Source: Oligoflexus tunisiensis
GTDB lineage: Bacteria > Bdellovibrionota_B > Oligoflexia > Oligoflexales > Oligoflexaceae
DNA: 64,000 bases
Reading direction: 5' to 3'
NCBI RefSeq assembly: GCF_001748245.1
Contig: NZ_BDFO01000001.1
Location: 7,120,346-7,184,345, forward strand
Shown: positions 17,138 through 26,262 of the stretch, piece by piece
How the letters are laid out: each line of letters begins with the position of its first letter
Position numbering within the stretch: position 1 is the stretch's first letter
Program-made: the position numbers and the translations under genes
The notes under the pieces: generated by a model
Told to the model about the DNA's origin: nothing
Database searches by the model: none
Seen by the model: only the letters and a program-made list of their open reading frames with translations

Positions 17138-18235
17138 CTAATCCACACTGTATTCCTGTTGGACCGTGGTGCCAGATGGAACCAGGCGGGTGGCGAGCCG
17201 GACCCGCAGGAGGCGTTCGTAATCCTCGCGGCGGAAGACCGCAAAGTTCAGAGCCAGCTGATCACCGGGCTGAGGCCTGAGCGGCGGCTGCAGCATGAAG
17301 ATGGTCTGGCCCCAGTGGGTTGCACCCTGGGCATCGGGCGCTGTATCCAGGTCGATGGGATGATCGGCAGGCTGTTCCGGCGACCCCCGAAACGACACAT
17401 CAAACCAGCCGCAAATGGCATCGATCGGTTCGTGACTCTTCAGCATGACCGAGCCCTCACCCGTCACACCCGCTTTCAATTCCTCGATCGTGATGCGATG
17501 CAAATCGAGCAGAGGCGAGGCCAAGGGTTCACTGAGCAGCTGATCCGGATGCACATCCGCCCACTCCCCACCGCCCAGATAATTCTGCTTTTGTTCCGCA
17601 ATGTAAGGCAGGGTCAGCACATCCATATCGATTTGATAGTGATTTTTCATATCGATCAGGAACCATTCCCAATGTTCCATGACGCGATCGAAATCCGCCT
17701 TCCGCTCGGCACTTTCCCTGGCTCGAATCGGGGCCCAGAGCAGCCTTGCATGGGAGGGATACATGGCCCCGCCGGGTTTCAAAAAGCGATCGCGGGCCAC
17801 CAGGACGGAATCAAGCATCGTCTCGCGCAGAAGGAGATAACCCATCCACTCGCTGATAATGATATCGACTTTTTCCGGAAGCTCGACGGTTTCCATTGTG
17901 CCCTGAATCACGGTCACAATGTTGTCCAGTTGATTGGCTGTGACCAGCTTGCGTGCCTGTTCCGCCATCGATGTGGCTTCGACCGCATATACTTTGCGCG
18001 CACCAGCCCGGGCGGCGAACATGGCCAGAATCCCGGATCCGGTTCCGACATCGAGAACCACCTTGCCTTCAAATTGCCGGCGGTTATCGAGGATGGCTCG
18101 ATGGTAGGCCGAGGTCCGTTTATGATCCTCCAGCATCGATCTTTGATGGGAAATAAAAGCATACGATCGGAAGTAACGAAGATAGTCCTGTTCGTCCGGA
18201 CTTTGGCCTTGCAAACACTTATCGGAACCGCTCAT
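17138..18235 (-). CDS. eukaryotic-type protein arginine N-methyltransferase
   Basis: With a start at the ATG 18233-18235 the 365-residue protein has the full PRMT layout, apparently type I. The N-terminal helix is YFRSYAFISHQRSML (residues 21-35). AdoMet motif I is DVGTGSGIL (62-70), with the ribose-binding acidic residue in VEAT (Glu86). The double-E loop is SEWMGYLLLRETML with Glu129 and Glu138. A beta-barrel domain carries the THW loop at 306-308. All catalytic residues of PRMT1-like enzymes are present, so it should be active on arginine, but the target is unknown. No signal peptide is seen. Such enzymes are common in eukaryotes and unusual in bacteria. A start at 18274 is possible, but nothing like a ribosome site supports it. 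Confidence 0.9.
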   Translation of the reverse strand: MSGSDKCLQGQSPDEQDYLRYFRSYAFISHQRSMLEDHKRTSAYHRAILDNRRQFEGKVVLDVGTGSGILAMFAARAGARKVYAVEATSMAEQARKLVTANQLDNIVTVIQGTMETVELPEKVDIIISEWMGYLLLRETMLDSVLVARDRFLKPGGAMYPSHARLLWAPIRARESAERKADFDRVMEHWEWFLIDMKNHYQIDMDVLTLPYIAEQKQNYLGGGEWADVHPDQLLSEPLASPLLDLHRITIEELKAGVTGEGSVMLKSHEPIDAICGWFDVSFRGSPEQPADHPIDLDTAPDAQGATHWGQTIFMLQPPLRPQPGDQLALNFAVFRREDYERLLRVRLATRLVPSGTTVQQEYSVD

Positions 18236-18324
18236 TGATATAAACCCAAGGTATATATAGTGACACAGAGGCAAACCGGAAATCCTATATGAGGCGAGTT
18301 AAGGCTTTTTTTCAAGGTAAAAAA

Positions 18325-18349
18325 AGGAGCAAGCCCGCGGCATGCTCCT
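18325..18349 (-). terminator. intrinsic terminator of the GH5 gene
   Basis: AGGAGCA (18325-18331) pairs with TGCTCCT (18343-18349), and the minus strand continues into TTTTTTACC. It lies 34 bases after the stop of the cellulase gene. Confidence 0.75.
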
Positions 18350-18382
18350 CTGTGCCCGCAAAGCGAGCGTCGAATTTTCAAA

Positions 18383-20155
18383 TTAGAGTGCGCAGCAGAG
18401 CAGGGCCTGAACCCTGCCACCTTTATGGGCGTATCCCGCGAGGTAGTCCTGATCCCCGCATTGTCCTTTATGCGAAAAGGCCGCCCAGTCTCCCCCACGG
18501 CTGCTCAGCCGATGATCGCCCTGACTGATATTCACCGTACGACAGCTTGTGCTCAAATCGCGGCTGGCGCTGGCACAGAGCAGTCCGGTGGCACGCCCCT
18601 TATCCTGGGCATAACCCACGGCAAAATAATTCAGAGGGCATTCATATTTGGTGGAACTGGGAGCCCAGTCGCCCGCTCCATGAGGACGGGCCGCGGTTTC
18701 CGCCCGGGCCTCGACATGATAACGAGGGGACACTGCGGAAGGATCGAAAGACTCCTGATGGAGACAGAGCGCCCGATGATCCTGGCTCAAGCCCACCAGC
18801 CGTTCCCCGGAAGGACAGGCCGCCTTGCGGGTATAGGGCAGCCAGTCGCCGGCGACGGTCACCAGGTTTTCATCGCGATCGCTGACCGCGAGGCGACTGA
18901 GACGATCCCGCGAAAAAGGTCCGGGGAAGGACGGAGCCCCGATCAGACGCGTGAGTTCCGCATAACGCCAGTCATCGGTCAAATTCCGGGAATAATCCTC
19001 GCTCACAAGTCCATAACCTTCATGATTGAAAGGCCAGTACGCAAAATCCAGATCCTTTTCGATCAGGTAAGTCACCAGATAGGAAAACCAGGCACGCGTG
19101 GCCGGATCGGTTTCCGCTGCCGCCGCACCGAATTCACTGACCCAGACAGGAGCTGTAAAATACTGGTCCTGATTCAGCACAAAACCAAATTCCCGATCCA
19201 GAGTTTCCCGCAGCGTGCGTTCATCCATTTGTCCATAACGGATTTTTCCCGGCGACGTCCTGTCATCACCGGTGTGCTGCGGACCGGTAAAGGAATAATT
19301 ATGCGCGGCGTAAACCAGCTTATGGGGAACAATGAGATTCACCGGGCGCTCCCGCACCGGCTGCAGATGCGGCCTTTCTCCCGAGCCCAGCAGCGGAATG
19401 CTGCCTGTCCAGTTGATGCCTTCGACGATGATCAGAAGATCCGGATTCACAGCCAGGATCCGGTTGCCGGCATCGGTGGCTGCCTTGTGCCAGTCATGGA
19501 TGTCGCCTGATCCCCAGTTGGGAAAGACGGGAATGAACGTATTGCGATACTTGGCGGTGCGGACTTCATTTCTCAAATCAGCACCGATCACCATGCTGTT
19601 GTTCTTATAGCGCTGGGCCAGCATCAACCAGTCCTGCACCCATTGTTCCGTCGACTGCGTGTAAAGGCCCGAGCCTTCGTTATGCCAAAGACCATTGATA
19701 TCGAAGTTGCAGCACCATTCCGAACTGGTCGTATGGTTGTTCAGCACCACCGTGATGCCACGCGCGGTCAGTTTCTGAATCACGACATCAAAAATTTGCA
19801 AGGGTGTCAGGCCACGAAGTTCAGGGTTCGCTGCCACCGCCCCATCCGGTGCCGGACGCGTCTCATGCAGCATCTGATTGGAAAACGGCAGGCGAACGGA
19901 GTTGAATCCCCAGTCCTCGAAAAGACCTATAATGTGATCGAGCGGCTGGCGATCCAGGCCTTTGAGGACCTGCTGATCATGATGAAAACCATACCAGTTG
20001 GCGGAACGCAATTTATAGCGTTCCCCTTGACTGTCCACAACATAACGCCCGGCTGTGCTCAGCGGAACGTGTGGGGCTTCGGCTGCCTGAGCCAGCCCCG
20101 CCCCAATCAGCATTCCTATAACAAGCCGCGCCATCAGACCACATGCTGCTCGCAT
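18383..20155 (-). CDS. secreted GH5-family endoglucanase with C-terminal triple repeat
   Basis: A signal peptide (cleavage near AQAAEA) leads into a GH5 (cellulase A) TIM barrel spanning about residues 35-410. Family landmarks are RLPFSNQML, the acid/base Glu197 in DLRNEV, YAAHNYSF, and the nucleophile Glu341 in VSEFG. GH5 enzymes of this type cut beta-1,4-glucans. The last 155 residues hold three repeats starting at GDW 436, 495 and 555. Each carries one or more Cys, a short V/A-G-Y/L strand and a Leu/Cys-rich end (ALCLHQ, GLLCAS, ALLCCA). This could be a substrate-binding or surface-anchoring module; I do not recognise the family. Another cellulase (GH9) lies two genes upstream. Confidence 0.9.
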   Translation of the reverse strand: MRAACGLMARLVIGMLIGAGLAQAAEAPHVPLSTAGRYVVDSQGERYKLRSANWYGFHHDQQVLKGLDRQPLDHIIGLFEDWGFNSVRLPFSNQMLHETRPAPDGAVAANPELRGLTPLQIFDVVIQKLTARGITVVLNNHTTSSEWCCNFDINGLWHNEGSGLYTQSTEQWVQDWLMLAQRYKNNSMVIGADLRNEVRTAKYRNTFIPVFPNWGSGDIHDWHKAATDAGNRILAVNPDLLIIVEGINWTGSIPLLGSGERPHLQPVRERPVNLIVPHKLVYAAHNYSFTGPQHTGDDRTSPGKIRYGQMDERTLRETLDREFGFVLNQDQYFTAPVWVSEFGAAAAETDPATRAWFSYLVTYLIEKDLDFAYWPFNHEGYGLVSEDYSRNLTDDWRYAELTRLIGAPSFPGPFSRDRLSRLAVSDRDENLVTVAGDWLPYTRKAACPSGERLVGLSQDHRALCLHQESFDPSAVSPRYHVEARAETAARPHGAGDWAPSSTKYECPLNYFAVGYAQDKGRATGLLCASASRDLSTSCRTVNISQGDHRLSSRGGDWAAFSHKGQCGDQDYLAGYAHKGGRVQALLCCAL

Positions 20156-20245
20156 CCTTGAACTCCCTTATGCTTCGCAAATTTTACCTGGATTTAGCAG
20201 GCTGCGCGGCCAAGAGCAAGTTGAGGAATCACGAAGCCGATCCCT

Positions 20246-21280
20246 CTACTCCTTAAGGGGTGGTTTGGTCCGGTACTGTCCCTGAAAGGCTATCATCCAT
20301 CCGGGATATTCGGGCGGCAGCTGACTGACTTCATGCAAGGTCTGCAGATCCTGTTCTGTGAGTTGCAGACGGGTGGAGCCGAGATTATCATCGAGCTGCT
20401 GCATGGTCCGGGCCCCTATGATCACCGTGCTGACCACGGGTTGATGCAAAAGCCAGGCGATGGCCACCTGAGCCACCGATGCCTGATGACGTTCCGCGAT
20501 CGGTCGCATGGCCTCGACGCAGCGGAAGGCCCGGGCTTTATCGACGATGGGAAAATCAAAGGTCGTGCGGCGCGCGCCTTCCGGCGCCTGACCGTCGGGC
20601 TTGTATTTGCCGCTCAGAAGGCCACCCGCCAAAGGACTCCAGACCATGACGCCGAGCCTTTGATCCTGGACCAGCGGAATCACTTCACGTTCCAGATCCC
20701 GTCCGGCTATCGTGTAATAGGCCTGCACCGATTCAAATCGGGCCCAGCCGCGTTTATCCGAAATCGCCAGAGCCTTCATGATTTGCCAGGATGCCATGTT
20801 GGAAAGTCCGATGTAACGAACCTTGCCCGAGCGCACCATATCATTCAAAGTGGAAAGCACGTCTTCAAATGGCGTCAGAGCATCAAAGCCATGCAGCTGA
20901 TAGAGATCGATGTGATCCAGCTGCAGACGTTTGAGGCTCGCATCGAGCTCATTCATCAAATGATAGCGCGACTGACCGCGACCATTCGGAAGTTCATTCA
21001 TGATACCGGTGGCCTTGGTGGCGATCACCAGCTGGTCCCGCGGCAGGCCCAGATCCTTGATCGCCTGGCCGGTGATCGTTTCACTGGCACCGAGGGAATA
21101 GACGTTGGCAGTGTCGATGAAGTTGATGCCGGCGTCAAAGGCTCTCTTCACCTGCGCGGTGACGTCGTCGATCTGCAGCCTGCCCATCCTTTCCCATTGC
21201 CCGACGCCGCCAAAGGTCATGGTGCCCAGACAAAGTTCGGAAACATAAAGGCCGGTCTGACCCAATAGGTTATAACGCAT
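20246..21280 (-). CDS. aldo/keto reductase
   Basis: This is a 344-residue NADPH-dependent oxidoreductase of the YajO/Tas-like AKR group. The start is YNLLGQTGLYVSELCLGTMTFGG. The catalytic tetrad is visible as Asp and Tyr in FIDTANVYSLGASE, Lys in VIATKATG and His in YQLHGFD. The NADP-binding end includes VVSTVIIGART. AKRs reduce sugar aldehydes and other carbonyls. Lying between two cellulases in the same orientation suggests, without proving, a role with sugars. There is no signal peptide, so it is cytoplasmic. Confidence 0.92.
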   Translation of the reverse strand: MRYNLLGQTGLYVSELCLGTMTFGGVGQWERMGRLQIDDVTAQVKRAFDAGINFIDTANVYSLGASETITGQAIKDLGLPRDQLVIATKATGIMNELPNGRGQSRYHLMNELDASLKRLQLDHIDLYQLHGFDALTPFEDVLSTLNDMVRSGKVRYIGLSNMASWQIMKALAISDKRGWARFESVQAYYTIAGRDLEREVIPLVQDQRLGVMVWSPLAGGLLSGKYKPDGQAPEGARRTTFDFPIVDKARAFRCVEAMRPIAERHQASVAQVAIAWLLHQPVVSTVIIGARTMQQLDDNLGSTRLQLTEQDLQTLHEVSQLPPEYPGWMIAFQGQYRTKPPLKE

Positions 21281-21369
21281 AGGTAATCCTTCCAGTTGGA
21301 CCCTGAAGTTCTGCAGGAAGATTTACACGCGGGCCATGGCCGATGCCAGTCAATTTCCGCTAAAAAGAG

Positions 21370-21389
21370 CGCCGTGGTTTCCCACGGCG
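21370..21389 (-). terminator. intrinsic terminator of the GH9 gene
   Basis: CGCCGTGG (21370-21377) pairs with CCACGGCG (21382-21389) around a 4-base loop. The minus strand continues CTCTTTTTAG. It is 11 bases past the cellulase stop. Confidence 0.78.
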
Positions 21390-21400
21390 TCCGGCTGAAC

Positions 21401-23326
21401 TTACTCGTGCACAGGCAGATGGGGATTGCTCACCCAGCCATTTCCCATGTTGGCAAAGGAAGGATCATTCTTTTCATTCCAGAAGGGTTTCCAGCCCGCC
21501 GGATAGCTGAAGCGGAACTGCACCTCACGCCGGCTTTCCGATTGTCCCGCGGGAATGATCTTCTGTCCGCTGAAGTCCAATTCAACAAGGTACAGCGCGC
21601 GGGCTGCATCAAAAACCTTCAGCTGGGAAACCGCCGTGGCCTGGGAATAGGCCGTGGTGATTTTCACCTGACCGGGATCGCGCAGCTCAGCCGGAATTTC
21701 CGAAAGATCGAGGATATAGTGAACGCGCAATTTTTTCGGCTGACGCGGAGGATAGGCGGTCCGGTTCTCAATACGCGCCGCGATTTCAAGGTAATCCTGC
21801 CCTCGCGAATTCACCTTGGTTTCCACCGACCATTCCTGTGTGGTCTTCTGGTGATTGGGAAAGTTCGCAACGGTGGAACCGCCATAATCCTGGATCAGGA
21901 GGGCCAGGGCCCCGGTGAAGGCAGCATTATAATCCGTTGCGACTTCCGTATAAACATACTGATCGCGTTGATCGGAATACTGATCATTGCGATCCGGACC
22001 ACCCACCAGCGCTCCATAAAGCGTGTGACGGGTCTCGACCGGAGACTGCAGACTGTTGGTCCAGGAACCATGCGCCGCGCGGTGATGGGGATTTTTGGGA
22101 GGATTGGTGCCATAGCCCACGACATAGCTCCGGCCGCTGGGATTGGCGCCCAACGCATAGTCGATCTGCCTCTTGCCGAACTCATGATAAATTCGGGCCT
22201 TGCCCGCTTTGCCCGGATTCTGCTCCAGATGATCGGCATAAATCAGAGCGAGAAAGGCCGTGTTCGCCGCATAACGCAGGGAACCCCAGCTGTCGAGCCA
22301 GGCCAGACCTCCAGGACTATAGGTGATACGCTGTCCCTGGTAACCTTGTGTCCAGTAATCGAGCCAGCGTTCGGCATCCACTTCGTAGCGCGGGTTTTGG
22401 GTCAGCCTGGAGAGCAGGACATAGGCTGCATAACTCTTGTCATCCCAGGACATCGTCCATTTATAAGGCTTGCCCGAGCCATCGCTGCTTTGAATCGCCT
22501 CATAGCCGGCCTCGGCCTTTTGCAGATAGCCCGCTTCACCTGTGGCCTGATAGAGCCAGAGCGCGCCCCACACCAGTTCATCCTGATATCCGCTCCAGGA
22601 ACGATAGTAGGACGCGGCATCGCGAATACAGTCGCTGTAAACGCCGCGATAGGTATCGGCGAATTCATAAAGCTCCCGTGCCTCCTGCAAAGCCTTCGCC
22701 GCATAGCCAGGATCCTCCTTCGCAAACACAAGCGAGGTGGCGGCAAGAGCGGCCGCCGCTTCACCCGCCAGGTCGCTGCCTGGACAGGAACGATCGATTT
22801 TATAGGCCGGGCGGGCCATCGGCATAACTTCGGGCGGCCCCCAATAGGCGTGATCGAGACCGCCGTTGCCAACCTGCCCCCAGAACTCAAAGGGAGCGGT
22901 GTGCGCTTTCATGATCCAGTCCGCGACATAGCGCAGATTCCGTTTCGCATAAACATCCTGATCGAGTGAACGATAGCTGTTTTCCGAAAGGAGCAGGCTC
23001 CAGGCGAGAACGGTCGTCGTATAGCTCATGGGAAAAGCAAACTTTACATGATCCCCGGCATCGAAAAATCCGCCGGTCAGGTCAACACCTTCCGCGGCGC
23101 CATCATTCAGAGCGGCCGGGCCACGCCAGGGAATTCGGTAACCCTCCGGCAAAGGACCAGCCATCTGCGCTTCGTAAAAATAGAGCGATTTCTGCAGCAC
23201 TTCGCCATAATTTGGACCAGCTGCATAGGCCTCCGGATGCGTGAAGCCGATCCCGTTCAGCAAAACCATGAACGACAAGGAAGACAGGGCTACTGTCGGC
23301 CCCTTTCGACAGGATGGATTTGTCAT
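21401..23326 (-). CDS. secreted GH9-family cellulase with CBM3-like C-terminus
   Basis: A signal peptide (about residues 1-36, ending AYA) precedes an (alpha/alpha)6 GH9 catalytic domain. DLTGGFFDAGDHVKF (residues 82-96) contains the paired Asp89 and Asp92 of the family. RSYVVGYGTNPPKNPHHR and YVYTEVATDYNAAFTG carry the conserved His/Arg and acid/base Glu. The last 150 or so residues (EWSVETKVN, YILDLSEIP, VKITTAYSQA) resemble a CBM3c module, the usual processivity partner of GH9 enzymes. At 641 residues it fits a theme-B GH9-CBM3c endoglucanase. No dockerin is seen, so it is a free secreted enzyme. Confidence 0.93.
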   Translation of the reverse strand: MTNPSCRKGPTVALSSLSFMVLLNGIGFTHPEAYAAGPNYGEVLQKSLYFYEAQMAGPLPEGYRIPWRGPAALNDGAAEGVDLTGGFFDAGDHVKFAFPMSYTTTVLAWSLLLSENSYRSLDQDVYAKRNLRYVADWIMKAHTAPFEFWGQVGNGGLDHAYWGPPEVMPMARPAYKIDRSCPGSDLAGEAAAALAATSLVFAKEDPGYAAKALQEARELYEFADTYRGVYSDCIRDAASYYRSWSGYQDELVWGALWLYQATGEAGYLQKAEAGYEAIQSSDGSGKPYKWTMSWDDKSYAAYVLLSRLTQNPRYEVDAERWLDYWTQGYQGQRITYSPGGLAWLDSWGSLRYAANTAFLALIYADHLEQNPGKAGKARIYHEFGKRQIDYALGANPSGRSYVVGYGTNPPKNPHHRAAHGSWTNSLQSPVETRHTLYGALVGGPDRNDQYSDQRDQYVYTEVATDYNAAFTGALALLIQDYGGSTVANFPNHQKTTQEWSVETKVNSRGQDYLEIAARIENRTAYPPRQPKKLRVHYILDLSEIPAELRDPGQVKITTAYSQATAVSQLKVFDAARALYLVELDFSGQKIIPAGQSESRREVQFRFSYPAGWKPFWNEKNDPSFANMGNGWVSNPHLPVHE

Positions 23327-23511
23327 TCTGCACGTCCTTTCACTTTGTTTATTTCGTTAACAATGTATCTCCCCTTTTTTGGTTGGCGGAGCAAACAAAG
23401 GAATTTCAATGGACAAATGGCCGTTTTTTTGGAATGGCCTTCACGCGTCGAAAAAAGCAGCAGGTGTCGCCTCGCAGAGCCTATAATGGAGAAAACGAAG
23501 GGGAGAACACC

Positions 23512-23913
23512 ATGGATCATGTGAATCTGCTGGCGGTCGGGGTTGCTGCGCTGACGAGCTTTATGCTCGGCGGGCTTTGGTATTCACCGGTGATGTTTCT
23601 GGAAGTCTGGGCCAAGGAATCGGGCCTGGATCCTCGAACCAATGACAAAGGCCGGCACCCGGCCATGGTTTTCGGCCTGGCCTTTGTGCTGGCGTTTATC
23701 GCCGCCTTCTTTTTCGCAGCTTTCATCGGGCCGGATCCGACTCCCCTGCATGCGCTGACGCAAGGCCTGATCGTGGGTCTGGCTTTTGTGGCTGGCTCCT
23801 TTGGGATCAACTATCTCTTTGGCGGGAACAGTTTCAAACTCTGGCTCGTCAATGCCGGCTACCACGTGGTGCAGTTTGTTTTGTATGGCCTCGTGCTGGG
23901 TTTCTGGCCCTGA
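23512..23913 (+). CDS. DUF1761-type small membrane protein
   Basis: The ATG at 23512 has AAGGGGAGA upstream and gives 133 residues; the longer upstream frame lacks a site. Four hydrophobic segments are visible (LLAVGVAALTSFMLGGLWYS, VFGLAFVLAFIAAFFFAAF, ALTQGLIVGLAFVAGSF and YHVVQFVLYGLVLGFW). The Gly-Leu-Trp-Tyr-Ser-Pro motif after the first segment is typical of DUF1761 proteins. Their function is unknown. It is an inner-membrane protein without an evident partner; the convergent neighbour is an HNH nuclease. Confidence 0.8.
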   Translation: MDHVNLLAVGVAALTSFMLGGLWYSPVMFLEVWAKESGLDPRTNDKGRHPAMVFGLAFVLAFIAAFFFAAFIGPDPTPLHALTQGLIVGLAFVAGSFGINYLFGGNSFKLWLVNAGYHVVQFVLYGLVLGFWP

Positions 23914-23922
23914 GGCCTATCC

Positions 23923-24417
23923 CTAGGGGCGGGGCTTTTGGTCTTTCGCCCCTGACTTCTTCTTCAGCTTGTTCTTCTTGACCTTGTCTGCCGTCCTGTT
24001 GCCCTTCTTGCGATTGCATTCCATGCAGAGCGTCTGAAAATTATTCAGCCGATCCCGTCCGCCTTTGTCCAGGGGAATGATATGATCCTTGGTCATCAGC
24101 ACCTCCCTTCCCTCCTTGAGGGCATAGAGGTTCAGATGAAAATAAGGCTCGCCCGCATACTTTTCCTTGGCAAAGTATTGCCCCTTGCAGCCACAGATTC
24201 GGCAACGCGTACCGTTCTCCTTGAAGGTCTGGAGTTTCAGCGAGGTCATATTAATAGGATCACCGGCAATCATCACCAGAGCTTCCGGAAAGCTGGTCGC
24301 ACTCAGCTCCTTCGGCGTAAATCGGATGTGAGGCAGAACATCCGCAATATCCAGGGTCTCCTTGCGCATCAGGTTGGGATCTTTCACCGCTTCTCTCCAT
24401 TCCGAGCCCTCGATCAA
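23923..24417 (-). CDS. HNH endonuclease domain protein
   Basis: The C-terminal half has a classical HNH nuclease: zinc-binding CRICGCK, then KDHIIPLDKGGRDRLNNFQ with the catalytic His, and LCMECNRKKGN with the second Cys pair. The first 70 residues (ETLDIADVLPHIRFTPKELS) form a separate, unrecognised part. The last 20 residues are strongly Lys-rich and could hold DNA. It stands alone, with no methylase or phage genes nearby, so a restriction or homing role is not indicated. Confidence 0.82.
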   Translation of the reverse strand: MIEGSEWREAVKDPNLMRKETLDIADVLPHIRFTPKELSATSFPEALVMIAGDPINMTSLKLQTFKENGTRCRICGCKGQYFAKEKYAGEPYFHLNLYALKEGREVLMTKDHIIPLDKGGRDRLNNFQTLCMECNRKKGNRTADKVKKNKLKKKSGAKDQKPRP

Positions 24418-24882
24418 CTGCCAGAGTTTGACACATCATTGCCCCATGGGCACACAACTTTTTTGGGACTGGTCAAGGGTTCGTCCGCGAGACTGAGACG
24501 TGGCAGTTTATTGCATTTCAGGGCAAGCAAATAAAATAGGATCGCGGTGGAGGACTTCATGCGATTTCCCTCTAAAAACGATTTTCTAATTATAAATTCG
24601 ACCCCCTTGCAGGGAACGTGAGTGGGTTTTCCCGAGGGCTTTTTTTTGCAGTCCGTGACGGGTCTTTTGCCATCCTTGCCGATCCGGTAATTTTTGAAGT
24701 CTGAGGCGAAAAACCAGGGCTTCATTGATGCATACAAAATGAAAGATTAGTCCGCAAACGAGCGGATTTCTGGCGGTCGATCCCGGACTCGGGTCTATTC
24801 GTAATTCATTGATATAATTTGATTTTCGCCAATCGCAGAGTGCGGAACTTGCGAACGATGATTTCCTGCCGATACATAACGT
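24418..24882. other. intergenic region, no supported gene
   Basis: This 465-base gap separates the divergent HNH and histidine kinase genes. It contains short frames on the minus strand with Lys-rich, low-complexity products and no ribosome site, which I do not accept. TATAAT at 24813-24818 could be the -10 box of the kinase promoter, but no good -35 box stands at the right distance. Confidence 0.5.
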
Positions 24883-26262
24883 ATGACAGACACGAAAGAA
24901 AACCAGCGCAATCACAGGTTCTTGCATACCCGATGGCAGGAGGCCCATCTTCCCCTTTACACCAAGTATGCAAATCTCATCTGTATCGTCCTGATGCTTC
25001 TGACCGTGCCTACGGATTTTTTGTCATTTCCTCTGGAGGAAGCCTGGCGTGTGGTCAATGCCCGCTTCCTTGTGATCATTATCTTTCTCGTGGATCTGCT
25101 CCTCCTTATGACAGTGGCCCGACAGATCCAGAAGCCGGCCATGCTTCTGAATACTCTGCTCTTTACCGCGATCTTTACCATCAATCTTCTCTATCTTTAT
25201 TTTCTATTTTCCATGGATAGCCAATACCGTCTCGCGGTCACGACCGGCTGTCTCACGGCCATCCTTGGCACCCACATCTTTCTTTACCGTTTCTACGCCG
25301 TTCACAGTATCTATTCCCTCGCCTATGGTCTGGTTATCGCGGTTCCTTTCGCGATTGACAGCGACTGGCGGTCGGCGCTGATTTCCATTTTTCTGGGTCA
25401 CGCCACAGGGTTTGCCATCTCCCTTTTCTTTCGCAAGGTGTTTCAGGAGTCCCTGGAAAAGGACTATGTGATCAAGATCCAGGCGGAAGCCATTCGCAAA
25501 CAGTCCGAGCAGATCGAGGCCACCCTCAAGGACAAGGAAAACCTTCTGCGCATCCTGATTCACGATATCGCCAATCCCCTGTGTGTGATCATGGGCAACG
25601 AAAGCTCGCTTGCCGAGCAGGAGTCGCATCAGGATCAGGTATCCTTGAAACGGCTTTCCAAGATTCATAGCGCATGCCTCGCCATCGATCATTTGATCGT
25701 GCACGTCCGGGAATTCGAGGCTGTCCGCACGGGCAAAAAGGCTGTAAAAATCGATGCCTGCTCCTTGAATGAAGCGATTGATGGTGCCCTCCTGATGGTG
25801 GAAGGCAAGGCGCAGGCCAAGAAGGTGAGCCTCAATATTCAGCGTTCCAAGGGCACCGACATCCTCTGCGCGGCCGACAGTATACCCCTGACCCATCAGG
25901 TGCTCGTGAATGTCCTGAGCAACGCGATCAAGTTCTCACCCATCGGCGGCTCTGTGGATGTGAGCATACAACGGCAGGAAGCCACGGCTGAGATTGTGAT
26001 TCGTGATTATGGCGTCGGCATTCCGCCCGATATCCTGGAAGGCCTTTTCAATCCCAGCAAACCGACGACACGAACGGGAACGGCCGGGGAAAAAGGTACA
26101 GGCTTTGGCATGCCTCTCGCCAAAGCCTATGTTGATAAATTTGGTGGGCAACTGCTGGTGGAAAGCACAACCGTGGAAACCTCCCCTGACAGCCACGGCA
26201 CGACGATTCGGATCATCCTGCCCTTGTGGACATCAAGGACTTCAACAGCAGCTGCGGCCTAG
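24883..26262 (+). CDS. membrane sensor histidine kinase
   Basis: The N-terminal 190 residues contain about six hydrophobic segments (for example YANLICIVLMLLTVP, FLVIIIFLVDLLLLMTV and AIFTINLLYLYFLF) and no large outside domain, so the signal may be sensed in the membrane. A coiled linker (IQAEAIRKQSEQIEATLKDK) leads to the H-box IHDIANPLCVIMG with the phosphorylated His. The catalytic domain follows with the N-box VLVNVLSNAIKFS, G1 DYGVGIP and G2 GEKGTGFGMPLA. No response regulator is adjacent. The H-box HDIANPL is shared with the kinase at 33527. The last 50 bases overlap the convergent ICMT-like gene. Confidence 0.9.
   Translation: MTDTKENQRNHRFLHTRWQEAHLPLYTKYANLICIVLMLLTVPTDFLSFPLEEAWRVVNARFLVIIIFLVDLLLLMTVARQIQKPAMLLNTLLFTAIFTINLLYLYFLFSMDSQYRLAVTTGCLTAILGTHIFLYRFYAVHSIYSLAYGLVIAVPFAIDSDWRSALISIFLGHATGFAISLFFRKVFQESLEKDYVIKIQAEAIRKQSEQIEATLKDKENLLRILIHDIANPLCVIMGNESSLAEQESHQDQVSLKRLSKIHSACLAIDHLIVHVREFEAVRTGKKAVKIDACSLNEAIDGALLMVEGKAQAKKVSLNIQRSKGTDILCAADSIPLTHQVLVNVLSNAIKFSPIGGSVDVSIQRQEATAEIVIRDYGVGIPPDILEGLFNPSKPTTRTGTAGEKGTGFGMPLAKAYVDKFGGQLLVESTTVETSPDSHGTTIRIILPLWTSRTSTAAAA

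Noticed and set aside
24414..24737. 107-residue minus-strand frame, and an overlapping one to 24948
   Set aside because: Low-complexity Lys-rich product, no ribosome site, no recognisable domain; overlaps the HNH gene start.
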